Shown: positions 41,532 to 51,572, numbered from the stretch's first letter. The stretch: DNA of 64,000 bases from Oceanicella sp. SM1341 (GCF_003448965.1 NZ_QRGC01000012.1:87297-151296); one strand, 5' to 3'. Program-made: numbers and translations. The notes: generated by a model from the sequence alone, not told the origin.

Positions 41532-42302
41532 GTGAAACTTACCATCACTCCCGCAGAAGCAGCCGAGTTGGACAGGCTTGCGATCCGCGCCTTTCAGGGT
41601 GCCGGCGCGGCGCCGATCAGGCCGGGGGCGCAGCTGATTTCCGAGCGCGGCATCACGGTGGAAGCCTTCAGCCGGCACCCGCGTGGCATCCTGATGCAGA
41701 TGGGATCCTTTTCCTATGCGTCCATGAATTCACCAAGTATCGCGCGCATGCAGCTTGGGAGATACTGCAGTGTCGCCGTTCAGGTGAACGTAATGGATGG
41801 TCATCACCCTTATGATCAGGTGACGACCAGTCCGTATCATTACGGAAAGTACTTCAAGTCTGATGATATCCCCGAGGAGTACCAGCATCGGGGCAAGACG
41901 GAGCCGTTCAACACCTCCTATGGGCCGGTCCGGGTGGGCAACGATGTCTGGATCGGCGCGCACAGCACCATCAAGGCGGGCGTGACGATAGGCGACGGGG
42001 CCGTGGTGGCCGGTGGCTCGAACGTGGTGAAGGACGTGCCGGCCTATGCCATCGTGGCCGGAAACCCGGCGCGGGTGCTGCGCCTGCGGTTCGCGGACGA
42101 GATCTGCGAGAGGCTCGTTGCCTCGCAGTGGTGGCGGATCTGCCCGACGCAGCTGCGTGATCTCGACATGTCTGATCCCGAGCGTTTCGTCGGCAGTGTC
42201 GAGGACCTTCGCGCGAGCGGGCAGGCGATCGAATTCTCGCCGCCGAAGGCGGAGCTCCGGGCCGGCCGCCTGGTGTGGCAGACGGCCGACGCGGCGGCGT
42301 GA
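41532..42302 (+). CDS. CatB-like hexapeptide-repeat O-acetyltransferase
   Basis: The 256-residue protein has a left-handed beta-helix pattern and the CatB/xenobiotic acetyltransferase signatures: [86 protein letters not shown]. The catalytic histidine is in DGHHP. It would acetylate a sugar or other hydroxyl acceptor. The start is GTG at 41532. A second family member at 43653 and sulfotransferase-like genes surround it. Confidence 0.87.
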   Translation: MKLTITPAEAAELDRLAIRAFQGAGAAPIRPGAQLISERGITVEAFSRHPRGILMQMGSFSYASMNSPSIARMQLGRYCSVAVQVNVMDGHHPYDQVTTSPYHYGKYFKSDDIPEEYQHRGKTEPFNTSYGPVRVGNDVWIGAHSTIKAGVTIGDGAVVAGGSNVVKDVPAYAIVAGNPARVLRLRFADEICERLVASQWWRICPTQLRDLDMSDPERFVGSVEDLRASGQAIEFSPPKAELRAGRLVWQTADAAA

Positions 42303-42335
42303 GGAGAGACCGGCGCGCGGTCCCTCCTTGCCCGA

Positions 42336-43397
42336 TCAGGCGGCCGTACTGGCGCGCGGACGGCGCTTGCGGCGCTGTTCTCCGGAGACCCCGGTGCCCT
42401 CGGTGACCACCTCGGTGATGATGTTCACGGCCTCGAGCGTGAGATAACTCATGATCCAGCTCCGCAGCGCCTGGCGCGTGGTCGCCTCATGCCGGGCCTC
42501 CGAGCCCAGCGGCAGCGGCACCTGGCCGGCGAGGAAGGTCTCGTTGATCCAGGCCGAGTCCGCCGCCGCCCGGTGACGGATCGCCTCTCCGATCGCGTCG
42601 GAGCCGAATTTCATCTTGGGAAACTTCGCCATCTCGGGCGAGGCATACAGCAGGTCGACCACGTGGCGATGATCGTCGGTGCGCGGCAGGAAGGGCGAGA
42701 GCTCGTTGGCGGCGAGAAACCAGGCCAGCGCCGCGCCGGGGATCGACTCGTTGGTGGATTTCGACGGGATGTCGATGTCGCAGCCCTCGTCGCTCACGAC
42801 CTGGCAGAAGTCCTTTACCGCGTCGCCGTCCTTGAGGTTCTTGCGGTCGAAGCTCCTGACGATGACGTTTTCCAGGCCCACGTGCTCCACGTAGCGCTCG
42901 AGCTGCATGCGCAGCCGGTAGTGGTACTCGTCGGGCAGGGGCACGTCGCGCAGCCGCCGACCGGCCTTGATGCCCTCCTGAAGGCCGGAGAGATAGAGGC
43001 TCGCCGGGTCACGGGCATAGGCGACGACCTTGATCTCGTCGAACATCGCGCGCAGGCGCTCCATCATCCGCCCAATGCCCTCGGGAGGCAGGGTGCTGAA
43101 CTGTTCGCTCGAGATGATGGTGATGCGCGCGTCGCTGTCGAGGACTGCGGCCTCGAATTCCCGCCAGTGCGCGGCGGACCACTCGTTGATGTCGACACCC
43201 TGGCCGAACTTCTGGGCGACAAAAGGCGTCCTCTGGTTCCATTTGCCGCTATAGAGGCCGGGCAGCGCCCATACCATGTCCTCCGGGGCGTGGAAGAACA
43301 CGCCCTGTTCCTTCAGATACTCCTGAGAATGCCTCAGGGATACCTGGATAGAGGAGCTTCCGGTCTTGTGAGGACCGATGTGGAGGAGAAGTTTCAT
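42336..43397 (-). CDS. Sulfotransferase-like P-loop protein
   Basis: The 353-residue protein starts LLLHIGPHKTGSSSIQVSL, a PAPS/phosphosulfate-binding P-loop, has TIISSEQFSTLPPEG and the 3'-phosphate-type EIKVVAYARDPASLYLSGLQ. The C-terminus ends in a basic RRKRRPRAS tail. It belongs to the same subfamily as the gene at 45780-46838 (shared AYARDP, SSEQF/SSEHF, AWINETF/VWVNETF, RSWIMSYLT/RNWIMSYLT). Sulfate or other group transfer to a surface glycan is the plausible role; the acceptor is unknown. Confidence 0.72.
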   Translation of the reverse strand: MKLLLHIGPHKTGSSSIQVSLRHSQEYLKEQGVFFHAPEDMVWALPGLYSGKWNQRTPFVAQKFGQGVDINEWSAAHWREFEAAVLDSDARITIISSEQFSTLPPEGIGRMMERLRAMFDEIKVVAYARDPASLYLSGLQEGIKAGRRLRDVPLPDEYHYRLRMQLERYVEHVGLENVIVRSFDRKNLKDGDAVKDFCQVVSDEGCDIDIPSKSTNESIPGAALAWFLAANELSPFLPRTDDHRHVVDLLYASPEMAKFPKMKFGSDAIGEAIRHRAAADSAWINETFLAGQVPLPLGSEARHEATTRQALRSWIMSYLTLEAVNIITEVVTEGTGVSGEQRRKRRPRASTAA

Positions 43398-43652
43398 TGT
43401 TCCATCCTGGGGCGCGAGTAGCTTGCGACCACGCTACCCGAGGCTGTGCAGCGAGGCAACCGCACTGGCCCGGACACCCCTCGGGTGCAGTGCAACAAAG
43501 GGTGCGTCATTGCAATGGATCATGGGGCGCTCATCCATTAACACTTAACGAATGCTGAGCGATTCAACGCGGGTACGGGGGAGATGCCGTGTCGGGCGGC
43601 GAGCGCTCGGCGCCTGTGTGAAGTGACCTGCATCAGAGGTGGAGTCCAAGGA

Positions 43653-44420
43653 ATGCTGACTGAGAAACCCCTAGGAGAAGACGAGCTCGCCTGCCTCGAG
43701 AATGCACTGATCTCCCCGGTCGACGTGCATCCGAACCAGAATATCGGCAAGGTGCGCTATTTCCCGGGCGCCACCCTCGAGCCGTTCACTCAGCACAATG
43801 CGGCGGGCAACACCCTGTTCATGTCGTCGCTCGGATACATGTCCTACACCTCCTCGCAGATGCTCGGCGCCGTTGTCGGCCGCTACTGCAGCCTCGCGGG
43901 CAACATCAGGCTGATGGGAAACAACCACCCCACCGACTGGGTGACCACGCATATCTTCGCCTACTCGCGCAAATACGGCGACATCATCCGCAGGAACGGC
44001 TTCCCCGACTGGGATGCCACCTCGCCGGTGAAGGTGGGCCAGCCGACGCTGAACATCGGCAACGATGTCTGGATCGGCCGCGACGCCGTCCTGGCCCGCG
44101 GGATCACCATCGGTGACGGAGCCATCGTCGCCGGCAGCGCGGTGGTGACCAAGGACGTGCCGCCCTACGCGGTCGTCGGCGGCGTGCCGGCGAAGATCAT
44201 CCGCTTCCGCTTTCCCGACGAGGTGATCGAGCGGGTGCAGGAGACGCAGTGGTGGAACTACGCCGTGTCCTCGTTCGGTGACGTGAAGTTCAAGAAGGTC
44301 GATCAGTTCATCGAGGCCTTCCCCGACATGAAGCTGCGCAAGCTGCCAGAGATGCGGCTGAGCCTGGAGAAGGTTCTTTCGGGCGAGGAAGTGTTTCCCG
44401 CAAAGGAGGAGTGGCTCTGA
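43653..44420 (+). CDS. CatB-like hexapeptide-repeat O-acetyltransferase (second copy)
   Basis: The 255-residue protein has [81 protein letters not shown] and a C-terminal helical tail. The active-site segment reads GNNHP, as in many CatB-related enzymes, where the first copy has DGHHP. The ATG at 43653 has GGAG nine bases upstream. It converges with the next gene at a strong hairpin. Confidence 0.87.
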   Translation: MLTEKPLGEDELACLENALISPVDVHPNQNIGKVRYFPGATLEPFTQHNAAGNTLFMSSLGYMSYTSSQMLGAVVGRYCSLAGNIRLMGNNHPTDWVTTHIFAYSRKYGDIIRRNGFPDWDATSPVKVGQPTLNIGNDVWIGRDAVLARGITIGDGAIVAGSAVVTKDVPPYAVVGGVPAKIIRFRFPDEVIERVQETQWWNYAVSSFGDVKFKKVDQFIEAFPDMKLRKLPEMRLSLEKVLSGEEVFPAKEEWL

Positions 44421-44478
44421 GCGGCGCTCCTGCGGCCCGGCGCGCCCCCACCCCGCGCGGGGGGAGACGCGCCGGGCG

Positions 44479-44503
44479 GGACGCCCCGCGCGGCGGGGCG
44501 TCC
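44479..44503. terminator. Perfect 11-bp hairpin between convergent genes
   Basis: GGACGCCCCGC-gcg-GCGGGGCGTCC between the acetyltransferase and sulfotransferase-like genes. No T-run; probably serves both directions. Confidence 0.5.
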
Positions 44504-44519
44504 TGTGGTCCGGCAGCCC

Positions 44520-45557
44520 TCAGGGCTGCTTGATCTCCTTGAGGAAACCTTCCATGAACGCGAGCAGGGCGTCCCGGACCTCGGTGAGGTTGACGCTCTC
44601 GGTGCGGGTCGAGGTTTCCGCCGGGCGCTCGAAGGGGTTGCCGTCGATGCCGAAGAACTTGCGCCCCACGGCGATGTTGCTCTCGTTGAACATCTCGTAG
44701 GTCTGCTGGGCGTACTCGTTCGAGATGCGCGACATGGTGCCGAGCTTGGACTCGGACAGCAGGCTGATGATGCGCACCCACTGCTTGTTGATCGAGCCGT
44801 CCTCGTTCCAGCGCGGGAAATACTCGTTCAGCAGGCGGCCGAGATCGAGCCCGACATAGCCCAGGGTCTCGTTCGCGTTGGGGATGTTGTACTGGAAGCC
44901 CTCCAGCTGGTCGCCGAGCCCGGCCTGCGTGAGCACGTCCTTCATGATGCTGCCCTGCACCAGGTGCTTCTTGTCGAAACGCCGGATGACGAGGTTTTCC
45001 GCCCCGAAGGCATCGGCCCAGGCCGACAGGAACAGATCGTAGTTGTAGTAGTTGTTGTCGACCCGGACCTGGCGATAGAACTCGTCCATCGGGTGCCGGT
45101 GGCCGGCCTTGATCGCGGTCGAGAACAGGCTCAGCGCCAGCGCCGACTGCTCGCGCAGGTAGCACACGATCTTGACGTTGTCGAAGATGCCCGAGACGAA
45201 CTTGTGCAGGCTCTCGACATTCCCCGGCTCGGTGAGGCGCGAGTGGAAATGCTCCGACGTGATGAGCAGCGTCTTGCCGTCCGGAATGCGCTCGTTCACG
45301 TCCTTGCGGAAGCCTTCGAGGAAGCCCTCGTAATACTTCGCCTTCTCGGCCTCGTCCTTGATCTGGAGATCGCGCATGTAGTCGTCGAAGCGGGTCTGGA
45401 AATAGGCGACGAACTTGCGATTGTTCGGCCGGTCGAGGTTCTTGCCGAGAAACACGCCGCGTTTTCTTAGCTCAGGCTGGTTGGTGTAAAGAAATTTCTG
45501 AATGGTCGTCGTGGCCGTCTTTTCGGTCCCGATATGAAGAATGAGATTGCGTGCCAT
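44520..45557 (-). CDS. Sulfotransferase-like P-loop protein (divergent type)
   Basis: The 345-residue protein starts NLILHIGTEKTATTTIQKFLY, a P-loop in which TGSSS is replaced by TATTT, then LLITSEHFHSRL and VKIVCYLREQSALALSLFSTAIKAG. It is more distant from the two neighbours and has a longer, more acidic and aromatic C-terminal half (VDNNYYNYDLFLSAWADAFG). Substrate unknown; the family suggests PAPS-dependent transfer. Confidence 0.68.
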   Translation of the reverse strand: MARNLILHIGTEKTATTTIQKFLYTNQPELRKRGVFLGKNLDRPNNRKFVAYFQTRFDDYMRDLQIKDEAEKAKYYEGFLEGFRKDVNERIPDGKTLLITSEHFHSRLTEPGNVESLHKFVSGIFDNVKIVCYLREQSALALSLFSTAIKAGHRHPMDEFYRQVRVDNNYYNYDLFLSAWADAFGAENLVIRRFDKKHLVQGSIMKDVLTQAGLGDQLEGFQYNIPNANETLGYVGLDLGRLLNEYFPRWNEDGSINKQWVRIISLLSESKLGTMSRISNEYAQQTYEMFNESNIAVGRKFFGIDGNPFERPAETSTRTESVNLTEVRDALLAFMEGFLKEIKQP

Positions 45558-45779
45558 ACGCGTTGGTTTCCCTGAGCTTACGTCTGTCGATATGGTCGGT
45601 TCCGCGAGGGCGCGACCCTGAAGATGGAGTGCGGTTCGCGGCGTGTGCAGGCGCGGAGGGGGCGGTGAGGATGTCGGCCCGCCGTCATTCGCGCGGGCGC
45701 GCGGGGCTCAGCGCCGGATCGCCTCCGGGTAGCGGGCCCCGCCGGAGCGTGCCGGGGGGCCGCGATGCCTATGGCGGAC

Positions 45780-46838
45780 CTAGACCGCAGCCGCCTTTTC
45801 CCGAGCCTGGACCTTTTTCGTGCTGACGATTTCTTCCGCGATGGCGGCGGCGGCGTCCTGGGTCAGGTAGCTCATGATCCAGTTGCGCACCCGGTTCCGT
45901 ATCTCCTCGGGGGGCACGGATTTCAGCATGCTCGTCTTCGGCCCCAGCTTGAGCTGCTGGTCAGCGGGCAGGAAGGTCTCGTTCACCCAGACCATGTCCT
46001 CGTAGGATTTCGCCGAGATGGCCGACTGCAGTTCCTTGTCGGTCAGCTTCAGCGAGGGGAATGCCTTCAGCCGCTCGGAGGCGAGGATCGACTGGATCAC
46101 CTTGTGGCGCGACTCGGTGCTGGGGCCGGGGTCGGCCGTCTCGTTGGCCATCATCAGCCAGGCGACGGCAGCGCCGCAGATCGACTCGTTCTCGTTCACC
46201 GTCTTGATCGTGACGGGCTGGCCCTCCATGCCCAGCACATGGGCAAAGTCCTGCACCGCGTCGCCGTCGTGGAGCTTGTCGCGCGAGAAGTTGCGCACGA
46301 TGACGTTCTCCTTGCCCACCAGCTCGGCGAAGGGCTCGATCTGCCGGCGCAGCAGCCAGCCGTAGCGGCCCGGCATCGGGAAGGTGGAGAGCCGCAGCCC
46401 CCCCTTCATCTGCTGCTGGATGCTCGAGGCGTACATCGACACCGGGTCGCGGGCATAGGCCACGACCTTGATCTCGTCGAAGATGGTCTGCAGGCGCCGC
46501 ACGGCCTCTTCCGTGCCCTCGGCGGTGAGCGCGGCGAAATGTTCGCTCGAGATCACGTAGAGCCTTGCACCGCAGCCGGGCGCGTTCTGCTCCAGCGCCT
46601 GCCAGGCCTTCTCGCTCCGCTCGATGACGTCGTCGGCGTTGGGATACACGCGCAGCAGCGAGGGCAGCGCGAGCCCCGAGCGGGCGGAGTACCTGGCCGA
46701 CAGCGACCGGACGCCGAGCTCGGTGTCGACGTGATAGACCACACCCTGTTCGGCAAGGCTCTCGCGCGCCTTGCTGAACGAGGCCTGAATCGACGAGCTG
46801 CCGGTTTTGTGGGGCCCGATATGCAGGATCAGTTTCAT
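45780..46838 (-). CDS. Sulfotransferase-like P-loop protein
   Basis: The 352-residue protein starts MKLILHIGPHKTGSSSIQAS, has LYVISSEHFAALTAEG, EIKVVAYARDPVSMYASSIQ and a C-terminal RNWIMSYLTQDAAAAIAEEI, closely parallel to 42336-43397. The ATG at 46838 directly precedes the conserved first strand; the upstream in-frame ATG at 46868 is not supported. Together with 42336 and 44520 it makes three such enzymes within 4.5 kb, all leftward. Confidence 0.72.
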   Translation of the reverse strand: MKLILHIGPHKTGSSSIQASFSKARESLAEQGVVYHVDTELGVRSLSARYSARSGLALPSLLRVYPNADDVIERSEKAWQALEQNAPGCGARLYVISSEHFAALTAEGTEEAVRRLQTIFDEIKVVAYARDPVSMYASSIQQQMKGGLRLSTFPMPGRYGWLLRRQIEPFAELVGKENVIVRNFSRDKLHDGDAVQDFAHVLGMEGQPVTIKTVNENESICGAAVAWLMMANETADPGPSTESRHKVIQSILASERLKAFPSLKLTDKELQSAISAKSYEDMVWVNETFLPADQQLKLGPKTSMLKSVPPEEIRNRVRNWIMSYLTQDAAAAIAEEIVSTKKVQAREKAAAV

Positions 46839-47171
46839 TGCGGTCGTTCCGTAATTCGATGCTTTCAAGGTAACACTATTTCAGGTTGATCAAGCCGCCA
46901 AGGGCCAAGGTCAGGTTGTGGCGCATCGAAGGCTGCGGATTTGGCCTTGCTGCAAGGCGATGCTCCTCTCCGGAGGGCCGGGCCGCCGCGGCGGGGCCGG
47001 CAGCTGCGCGCGTGGTGACGCCGGGCTGACGCACCTGCCATGAACCCGGATGGGGTGCAAGGTGCCCCCCCGGTTCGCGGCAGGATATCGTTCGTGGCAG
47101 GTCGGGGGGGTGAAAGGTCGCGCCGCGATCGGCCGGGCAGGCCGCGCCGGCACCGGCCGCCGTGCCGCGGG
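46839..47171. other. Intergenic region
   Basis: These 333 bases upstream of the last sulfotransferase-like gene show no gene, repeat or operator I can support. Several open frames cross it but none has family character or a ribosome-binding site. Confidence 0.5.
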
Positions 47172-48593
47172 TCAGCCGAGCGCGGCGCTGGCCGGGGGAG
47201 TCGCGGCGGCGACGCCGGCGAGCTCGAGCCTGCGGGCGAGGCGCAGGGCGAGGGCCTCGCGCCAGGGCGGCACGATCACCTGCACGCCGAGGGGCAGTTC
47301 GCCGGGCCGGAAGACCGGCACGGTGACCACCGGCAGGCCGATGCAGGAGAAGGGCTGCGAGAGCAGGCCGAGATTGGGGCGCAGGGGGCGGGCCTCGCCG
47401 TTCAGGAGCAGGGTCGTCTCGCCCCGCAGCGGTGCGCAAACCGGGGTCGCGGGCACGATCAGCGCGTCTGTGCGCGCGAAGGCTTCCATCACCTGCGCCA
47501 GCCACCAGGCGCGCACCCGCTGGGCGCGGCTGACCCAGGCCGCGGGCAGCAGCGCGCCGGCGAGGAAACGGTCGCGCGTGTCGGGGTCGAACTCCGCCGC
47601 GCGCCGGCGCAGCCGGTCGAGGTGGAAGGCAGCGCTCTCGGAATTGGTTATGAGATAGGCCGCGGCGCGCCCGGCTTCGGCACCGGGCAGGTCGATGCCT
47701 GCGCGCCGCCGGGCTCCGGCCGCCTCGAGCGCGGCGGCCACGGCCTCGGCGGCGGCGGTGGCGCGGGGCCCGGCCTGGCCGGCGAGCCAGCCGCCGGGAA
47801 GGGCGAAACGCAGCCCCTCCGCTCCGCGGCCGAGCCCGGGCAGGGCGGGCTCGAGCGGCCGGCCGGCGCAGCCGTGGTCATCCGGGTCCGGGCCCTGCAT
47901 CGCGTCGTAGGCGAGGGCGAGGTCGGTCACCGAGCGGGCGAAGGGGCCGAGATGGTCGAGACTGTCGACGAAGGAGAAGGTGCCGGCGCGGGTGAGCCGG
48001 CCGTAGCTGGGCTTGAGGCTGAACACCCCGCAGAGCGCGGCGGGCACGCGCAGCGAGCCGTTGGTGTCCGAACCGAGGGAGACGGGCGCGAGCCCGGCCG
48101 CCGTGGCGGCGCCGCAGCCGGAGGAGGAGCCCCCGGTCATCCGCGCGGGGTCATGCGGGTTGCGGCAGGCGCCCTCGTGGCTGTTCTCGCCGGTGAAGTC
48201 GTAGGCGTATTCGCCCATGCCGAGCGCGCCCACCAGCACCGCACCTGCGGCGCGCAGGCGGCGGATCAGGGCGGCATCGGCCCGGGCGGGGGCGCGGTCG
48301 CGGTTGATGGCCGAGCCCGCGAGGGTGGGCAGGCCCGCGACGTCGAAGAGGTTCTTCACCGCGAAGGGCACGCCGGCGAGCGGGCCCGGCGGCCGGCCCG
48401 CGGCGAGGGCGGTGTCCACCGCCTCCGCCTCTGCCAGCGCGCGCTCGGCGGTGACGGCGGTGAAGGCGTTCACCTCCGGGTTCACCAGCGCGATGCGGCG
48501 CAAAGCCGCCTCGGCCACCGCCCGGGCGCGCAGCTCGCCCCGGCCCACGGCGGCGGCGATCTCGTGGGCCATCGCCCAGGGCAGCTCAGCCAT
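47172..48593 (-). CDS. atzE: AtzE-like amidase (amidase-signature family)
   Basis: The 473-residue amidase has the Ser-cisSer-Lys machinery: Lys in VPFAVKNLFDVAG, and the Gly/Ser-rich MTGGSSSGCGAATAAGLAPVSLGSDTNGSLR with the nucleophile serine. Together with the small partner encoded just upstream it matches the AtzE/AtzG pair (1-carboxybiuret hydrolase, cyanuric-acid pathway) and the related HpxY/HpxX pair of oxalurate catabolism. The substrate is therefore a carboxylated or amidated ureide, not certain which. The ATG at 48593 overlaps the upstream stop by eight bases. Confidence 0.82.
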   Translation of the reverse strand: MAELPWAMAHEIAAAVGRGELRARAVAEAALRRIALVNPEVNAFTAVTAERALAEAEAVDTALAAGRPPGPLAGVPFAVKNLFDVAGLPTLAGSAINRDRAPARADAALIRRLRAAGAVLVGALGMGEYAYDFTGENSHEGACRNPHDPARMTGGSSSGCGAATAAGLAPVSLGSDTNGSLRVPAALCGVFSLKPSYGRLTRAGTFSFVDSLDHLGPFARSVTDLALAYDAMQGPDPDDHGCAGRPLEPALPGLGRGAEGLRFALPGGWLAGQAGPRATAAAEAVAAALEAAGARRRAGIDLPGAEAGRAAAYLITNSESAAFHLDRLRRRAAEFDPDTRDRFLAGALLPAAWVSRAQRVRAWWLAQVMEAFARTDALIVPATPVCAPLRGETTLLLNGEARPLRPNLGLLSQPFSCIGLPVVTVPVFRPGELPLGVQVIVPPWREALALRLARRLELAGVAAATPPASAALG

Positions 48594-48798
48594 CGGCACT
48601 CTCCCCCGGCTCGGGCAGGCGGAAGACCGGGGCCAGCACGAGCTCCCCGTCGTCGAGCGGCACCGCCTCCAGCAGCGCCGCCATCTCCGCGGCAAGGCCG
48701 AGGAAACGGGCGGTGCCGGGGCGGTGCGCCGCCGCCACGGGGAGGTCGATCGCCTCCGACACCGCGTCGATATAGGCTTCGAAATCCATCCCGGTCAT
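48586..48798 (-). CDS. AtzG/DUF4089-like small amidase partner
   Basis: The 70-residue helical protein (MDFEAYIDAVSEAIDLPVAAAHRPGTARFLGLAAEMAALLEAV...ELVLAPVFRLPEPG) resembles AtzG and HpxX, GatC-like subunits that stabilise AtzE-type amidases. It overlaps the permease stop by four bases upstream and the amidase start downstream, indicating translational coupling of the three genes. Confidence 0.8.
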   Translation of the reverse strand: MTGMDFEAYIDAVSEAIDLPVAAAHRPGTARFLGLAAEMAALLEAVPLDDGELVLAPVFRLPEPGESADG

Positions 48799-50375
48799 TC
48801 CGCGGGCTGCACGTCGGGGCCGGGCTCATGCACGGCGGGGCTGCTGTCGACCAGCGCGAGCTTCGGGCAGAACCACAGGAACACCGCCACCACCGCATAG
48901 GCCAGCGCCACGCCGGGGGTGACCCCGAAGCCCACCGCCGGCCCGTGCATGAAGCCGAAGAAGGTGAGCACCGCGCCCGCCCCGGCAAACCCCGCCGCCC
49001 AGGGGAAGTTGCGCTCGATCACGAACACCGCGATGGCGGCGAGCACGAGCCCGGTGAGGATGGCGCCGCTCCCGAGCACGCCAAGCCCCTGGTAGAGCAC
49101 GCCGTTCTGCGCCATGCCGGCGAGGAGCTCCGGCGTCACCTGCGCGCCCGCCGCCCCCAGCGCACCGTCGATCAGCGTCTTCGCCCAGGCGGCGAGGTGG
49201 GGCACCATGCCCAGCACGATGGCGGGGGCGTGTTTCATCGGGCTGGTCTGGAAGGCCTGTGCCCCGATCAGCATGCCGATGTAGAGCAGGATCGGCGAGA
49301 TGGCGACCACGGGCACCAGGTTGAGGAACACCGCGAGGATGCCGAACCAGGCGAGGGCGAGCACGAACACCCCGGTGGCCGCCGAGTAGCCGATGCGCCC
49401 GCCCATCGCCTTCCAGCCCGGGTGGCCGATGTAGACCGCGTTGGCGAAGGGCGAGCCGAGCAGCGTGCCGATGAGCGAGATGGCGCCCTCGGCCGAGATC
49501 GCCTCGGTGGTGGAGTACACGTCGCCCGCGGCCTCGGCGGACTCGACGTTGTCCATCGCCTCCACCAGGTCGTAGACGCCGAAGGGGATGGCGGTGACGA
49601 GGATGAAGCCGAGGAACTCGAAGCCGGAGAACACGTGGTCGACCGCCGGCAGCGGCACGGAGAAGCCGAACTGCGCGAAGCTCTCGGCCAGGCTGCCCGC
49701 GTTCATGCCGCCGATCTCGGGCATGCCCAGTGCGGCGGCGCCCCAGGCGATGACCATGCCGGCCACGATGGCCACGAGGCCCGCGGGGATGCCGCGCGGG
49801 TATCGCACCCCGCCGAACCAGCTCACCAGGATGATGGCGAGGCAGGTGAGCCCGATGATCGAGGTCATGAAGATCTCGGTGGCCGGGCGCATGGCGATGA
49901 AGGCGATGGAGACGCCCGCCAGCGTGCCCAGCAGGGCGGCCCTCGGGGTGATGCGCCGGATGACGGGTGCGAGGAACGAGCCGCCGATCAGGATGAAGCC
50001 CTGCAGGAACACCCAGGCGAGCCCGGCCTCCCAGGCCTTCACCGGGTCGCCGGTCTGGCCGAGGATGGGCAGCATGATCACGAAGACCACGATGAACATG
50101 TGCGGCACCGAGGGGCCGGAGGGCAGGGCGCAGACATCCGCGCGCCCCTCCCGCCGCGCCAGCCGCAGCCCCATCCAGGCGTAGTACATGTTGCCCAGGA
50201 ACAGCATCAGCCCCACCGCGGGCAGGATGCGCCCGAAGGTGAGTTCGTCGGGCAGGCCGACGACGAATTTCAGCAGGCCGGTCATCACCAGAAGGTTCAC
50301 CAGCACGTTGGTTCCCAGCCCGAACAGGGCGTTCCAGTCGCCCGGTGTCCAGAGCTTCACTGCGGTCTTGTCCAT
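48795..50375 (-). CDS. NCS2-family permease (xanthine/uracil permease type)
   Basis: The 526-residue membrane protein has about 12-14 hydrophobic segments and the NCS2 look (ALFGLGTNVLVNLLVMTGLLKFVVGLP, ALPSGPSVPHMF, AIPFGVYDLVEAMDNVESAEAAG, HPGWKAMGGRIGYS). The family carries nucleobases and related ureides with protons. Its place between the amidase pair and a biuret-hydrolase-like gene suggests uptake of the pathway substrate. AGGAGAG precedes the ATG. Confidence 0.85.
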   Translation of the reverse strand: MDKTAVKLWTPGDWNALFGLGTNVLVNLLVMTGLLKFVVGLPDELTFGRILPAVGLMLFLGNMYYAWMGLRLARREGRADVCALPSGPSVPHMFIVVFVIMLPILGQTGDPVKAWEAGLAWVFLQGFILIGGSFLAPVIRRITPRAALLGTLAGVSIAFIAMRPATEIFMTSIIGLTCLAIILVSWFGGVRYPRGIPAGLVAIVAGMVIAWGAAALGMPEIGGMNAGSLAESFAQFGFSVPLPAVDHVFSGFEFLGFILVTAIPFGVYDLVEAMDNVESAEAAGDVYSTTEAISAEGAISLIGTLLGSPFANAVYIGHPGWKAMGGRIGYSAATGVFVLALAWFGILAVFLNLVPVVAISPILLYIGMLIGAQAFQTSPMKHAPAIVLGMVPHLAAWAKTLIDGALGAAGAQVTPELLAGMAQNGVLYQGLGVLGSGAILTGLVLAAIAVFVIERNFPWAAGFAGAGAVLTFFGFMHGPAVGFGVTPGVALAYAVVAVFLWFCPKLALVDSSPAVHEPGPDVQPAE

Positions 50376-50445
50376 GGTCTCGCTCTCCTGTCGGTTGCTG
50401 TGCGGCGGGCCTTCGGGGCACCGCTCTCGTTCATTCGGCTCTCGC

Positions 50446-51132
50446 TCATGCGGCGGCCGCGGCGGCGGCGAGTGCGGTGGCGAAGCTCCGCGCGTCGCTC
50501 ACCCAGCCGAAGATTCCGCCCTGCGCCTTGATCATCTCGAGGCCCACGCGGTGGAACTCGGGGAAGTAGGAGGCGCAGGCATCGCCGATCGCCACGCAGC
50601 GGTAGCCGCGGTCGTTGCCCTCGCGGATGGTGGTGTGCACGCAGACCTCGGTGGTCACCCCGCAGACGATCAGCGTGTCGATGCCGCCGTTGGCGAGGAT
50701 CTGGGCGAGGTCGGTCTGGTGGAAGGCGCCCTTGCCGGGCTTGTCGAGCACCACTTCGCCGGGAGCGGGGGCAAGGGCGGCCACGATGTCGTGCCCCGGT
50801 TCGCCACGCACGAGGATGCGGCCCATCGGCCCGGGGTCACCGATGCGTTTGCTCGGCGCGCCACGCGCGAGCTTGGCGGGCGGCGCGTCGGAGAGGTCGG
50901 GGCGGTGGCCCTCGCGGGTGTGGATGATCAGCATCCCGGCCCGGCGCGCCGCTTCCAGCACCGCGCCGCAGGGGCCCACCGCGGCCTGCAGCAGCGACAC
51001 GTCGTTGCCCAGCGTTTCGCCGAAGCCGCCGGGCTCGAGGAAGTCGCGCTGCATGTCGATCACGATGAGCGCGGTGCGGGCGGGGGAGAATTTCAGCGGC
51101 GCCGGCTCTGCGGCCAGTTGCACATCGGTCAT
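50446..51132 (-). CDS. biuH: Biuret hydrolase-like cysteine hydrolase (isochorismatase superfamily)
   Basis: The 228-residue enzyme has the catalytic triad Asp in IVIDMQRDF, Lys in LDKPGKGAF and Cys in [32 protein letters not shown] and [21 protein letters not shown] resemble the biuret amidohydrolase BiuH from memory of that enzyme; the closely related RutB (ureidoacrylate hydrolase) is the main alternative. It would release ammonia from biuret or a similar ureide. The ATG at 51132 has AGGA nine bases upstream. It is divergent from the AtzH-like gene over 62 bases. Confidence 0.78.
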   Translation of the reverse strand: MTDVQLAAEPAPLKFSPARTALIVIDMQRDFLEPGGFGETLGNDVSLLQAAVGPCGAVLEAARRAGMLIIHTREGHRPDLSDAPPAKLARGAPSKRIGDPGPMGRILVRGEPGHDIVAALAPAPGEVVLDKPGKGAFHQTDLAQILANGGIDTLIVCGVTTEVCVHTTIREGNDRGYRCVAIGDACASYFPEFHRVGLEMIKAQGGIFGWVSDARSFATALAAAAAAA

Positions 51133-51194
51133 TTCTGGCATTCCTTTCTGCCGGGGAGCCGGCCGGGGCTCCGGCACATGCGGAGGGTGCGGGG

Positions 51195-51572
51195 ATGGAT
51201 GCGTTCGATCAGGCGGCGGTGGAGGCGGAAATCCGCGCCGAGTTCGAGGCCTACGAGGCGGCTCTGGGCGCGAATGACGTGGAGCGGCTCACCGGCTTCT
51301 TCTGGGAGGATGCGCGCGCGGTGCGGCTCGCCCCGGGCGGCGGGCTCTACGGCCATGCCGAGATCGCCCGCTTCCGCCGGGCGCGCGACGTGTCGGACAG
51401 CGCGCGCGACCTGAGCGAAGTGCGCATAACCGCCTTCTCCCCCGATTTCGGCACCGCCACCTGCGAGTACCGCCGCCGCGGCTCCGGCCGGCGCGGCGCG
51501 CAGAGCCAGGTGTGGATGCGCCGCCCGGAGGGCTGGCGCATCGTCTCGGCGCATGTGAGCCTCGAGCCCTGA
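51195..51572 (+). CDS. AtzH/HpxZ-like NTF2-fold protein (DUF3225)
   Basis: The 125-residue protein has the cone-like NTF2 pattern: [57 protein letters not shown], then [22 protein letters not shown]. AtzH and HpxZ accompany AtzE/HpxY-type amidases; AtzH has been described as a decarboxylating or hydrolysing step in the same pathways. The context supports this assignment. Confidence 0.8.
   Translation: MDAFDQAAVEAEIRAEFEAYEAALGANDVERLTGFFWEDARAVRLAPGGGLYGHAEIARFRRARDVSDSARDLSEVRITAFSPDFGTATCEYRRRGSGRRGAQSQVWMRRPEGWRIVSAHVSLEP

Noticed and set aside
47040..50531. Long plus-strand open frame opposite the amidase and permease genes
   Set aside because: Gly/Arg/His-rich with no motif; the minus strand carries recognised, coupled genes.
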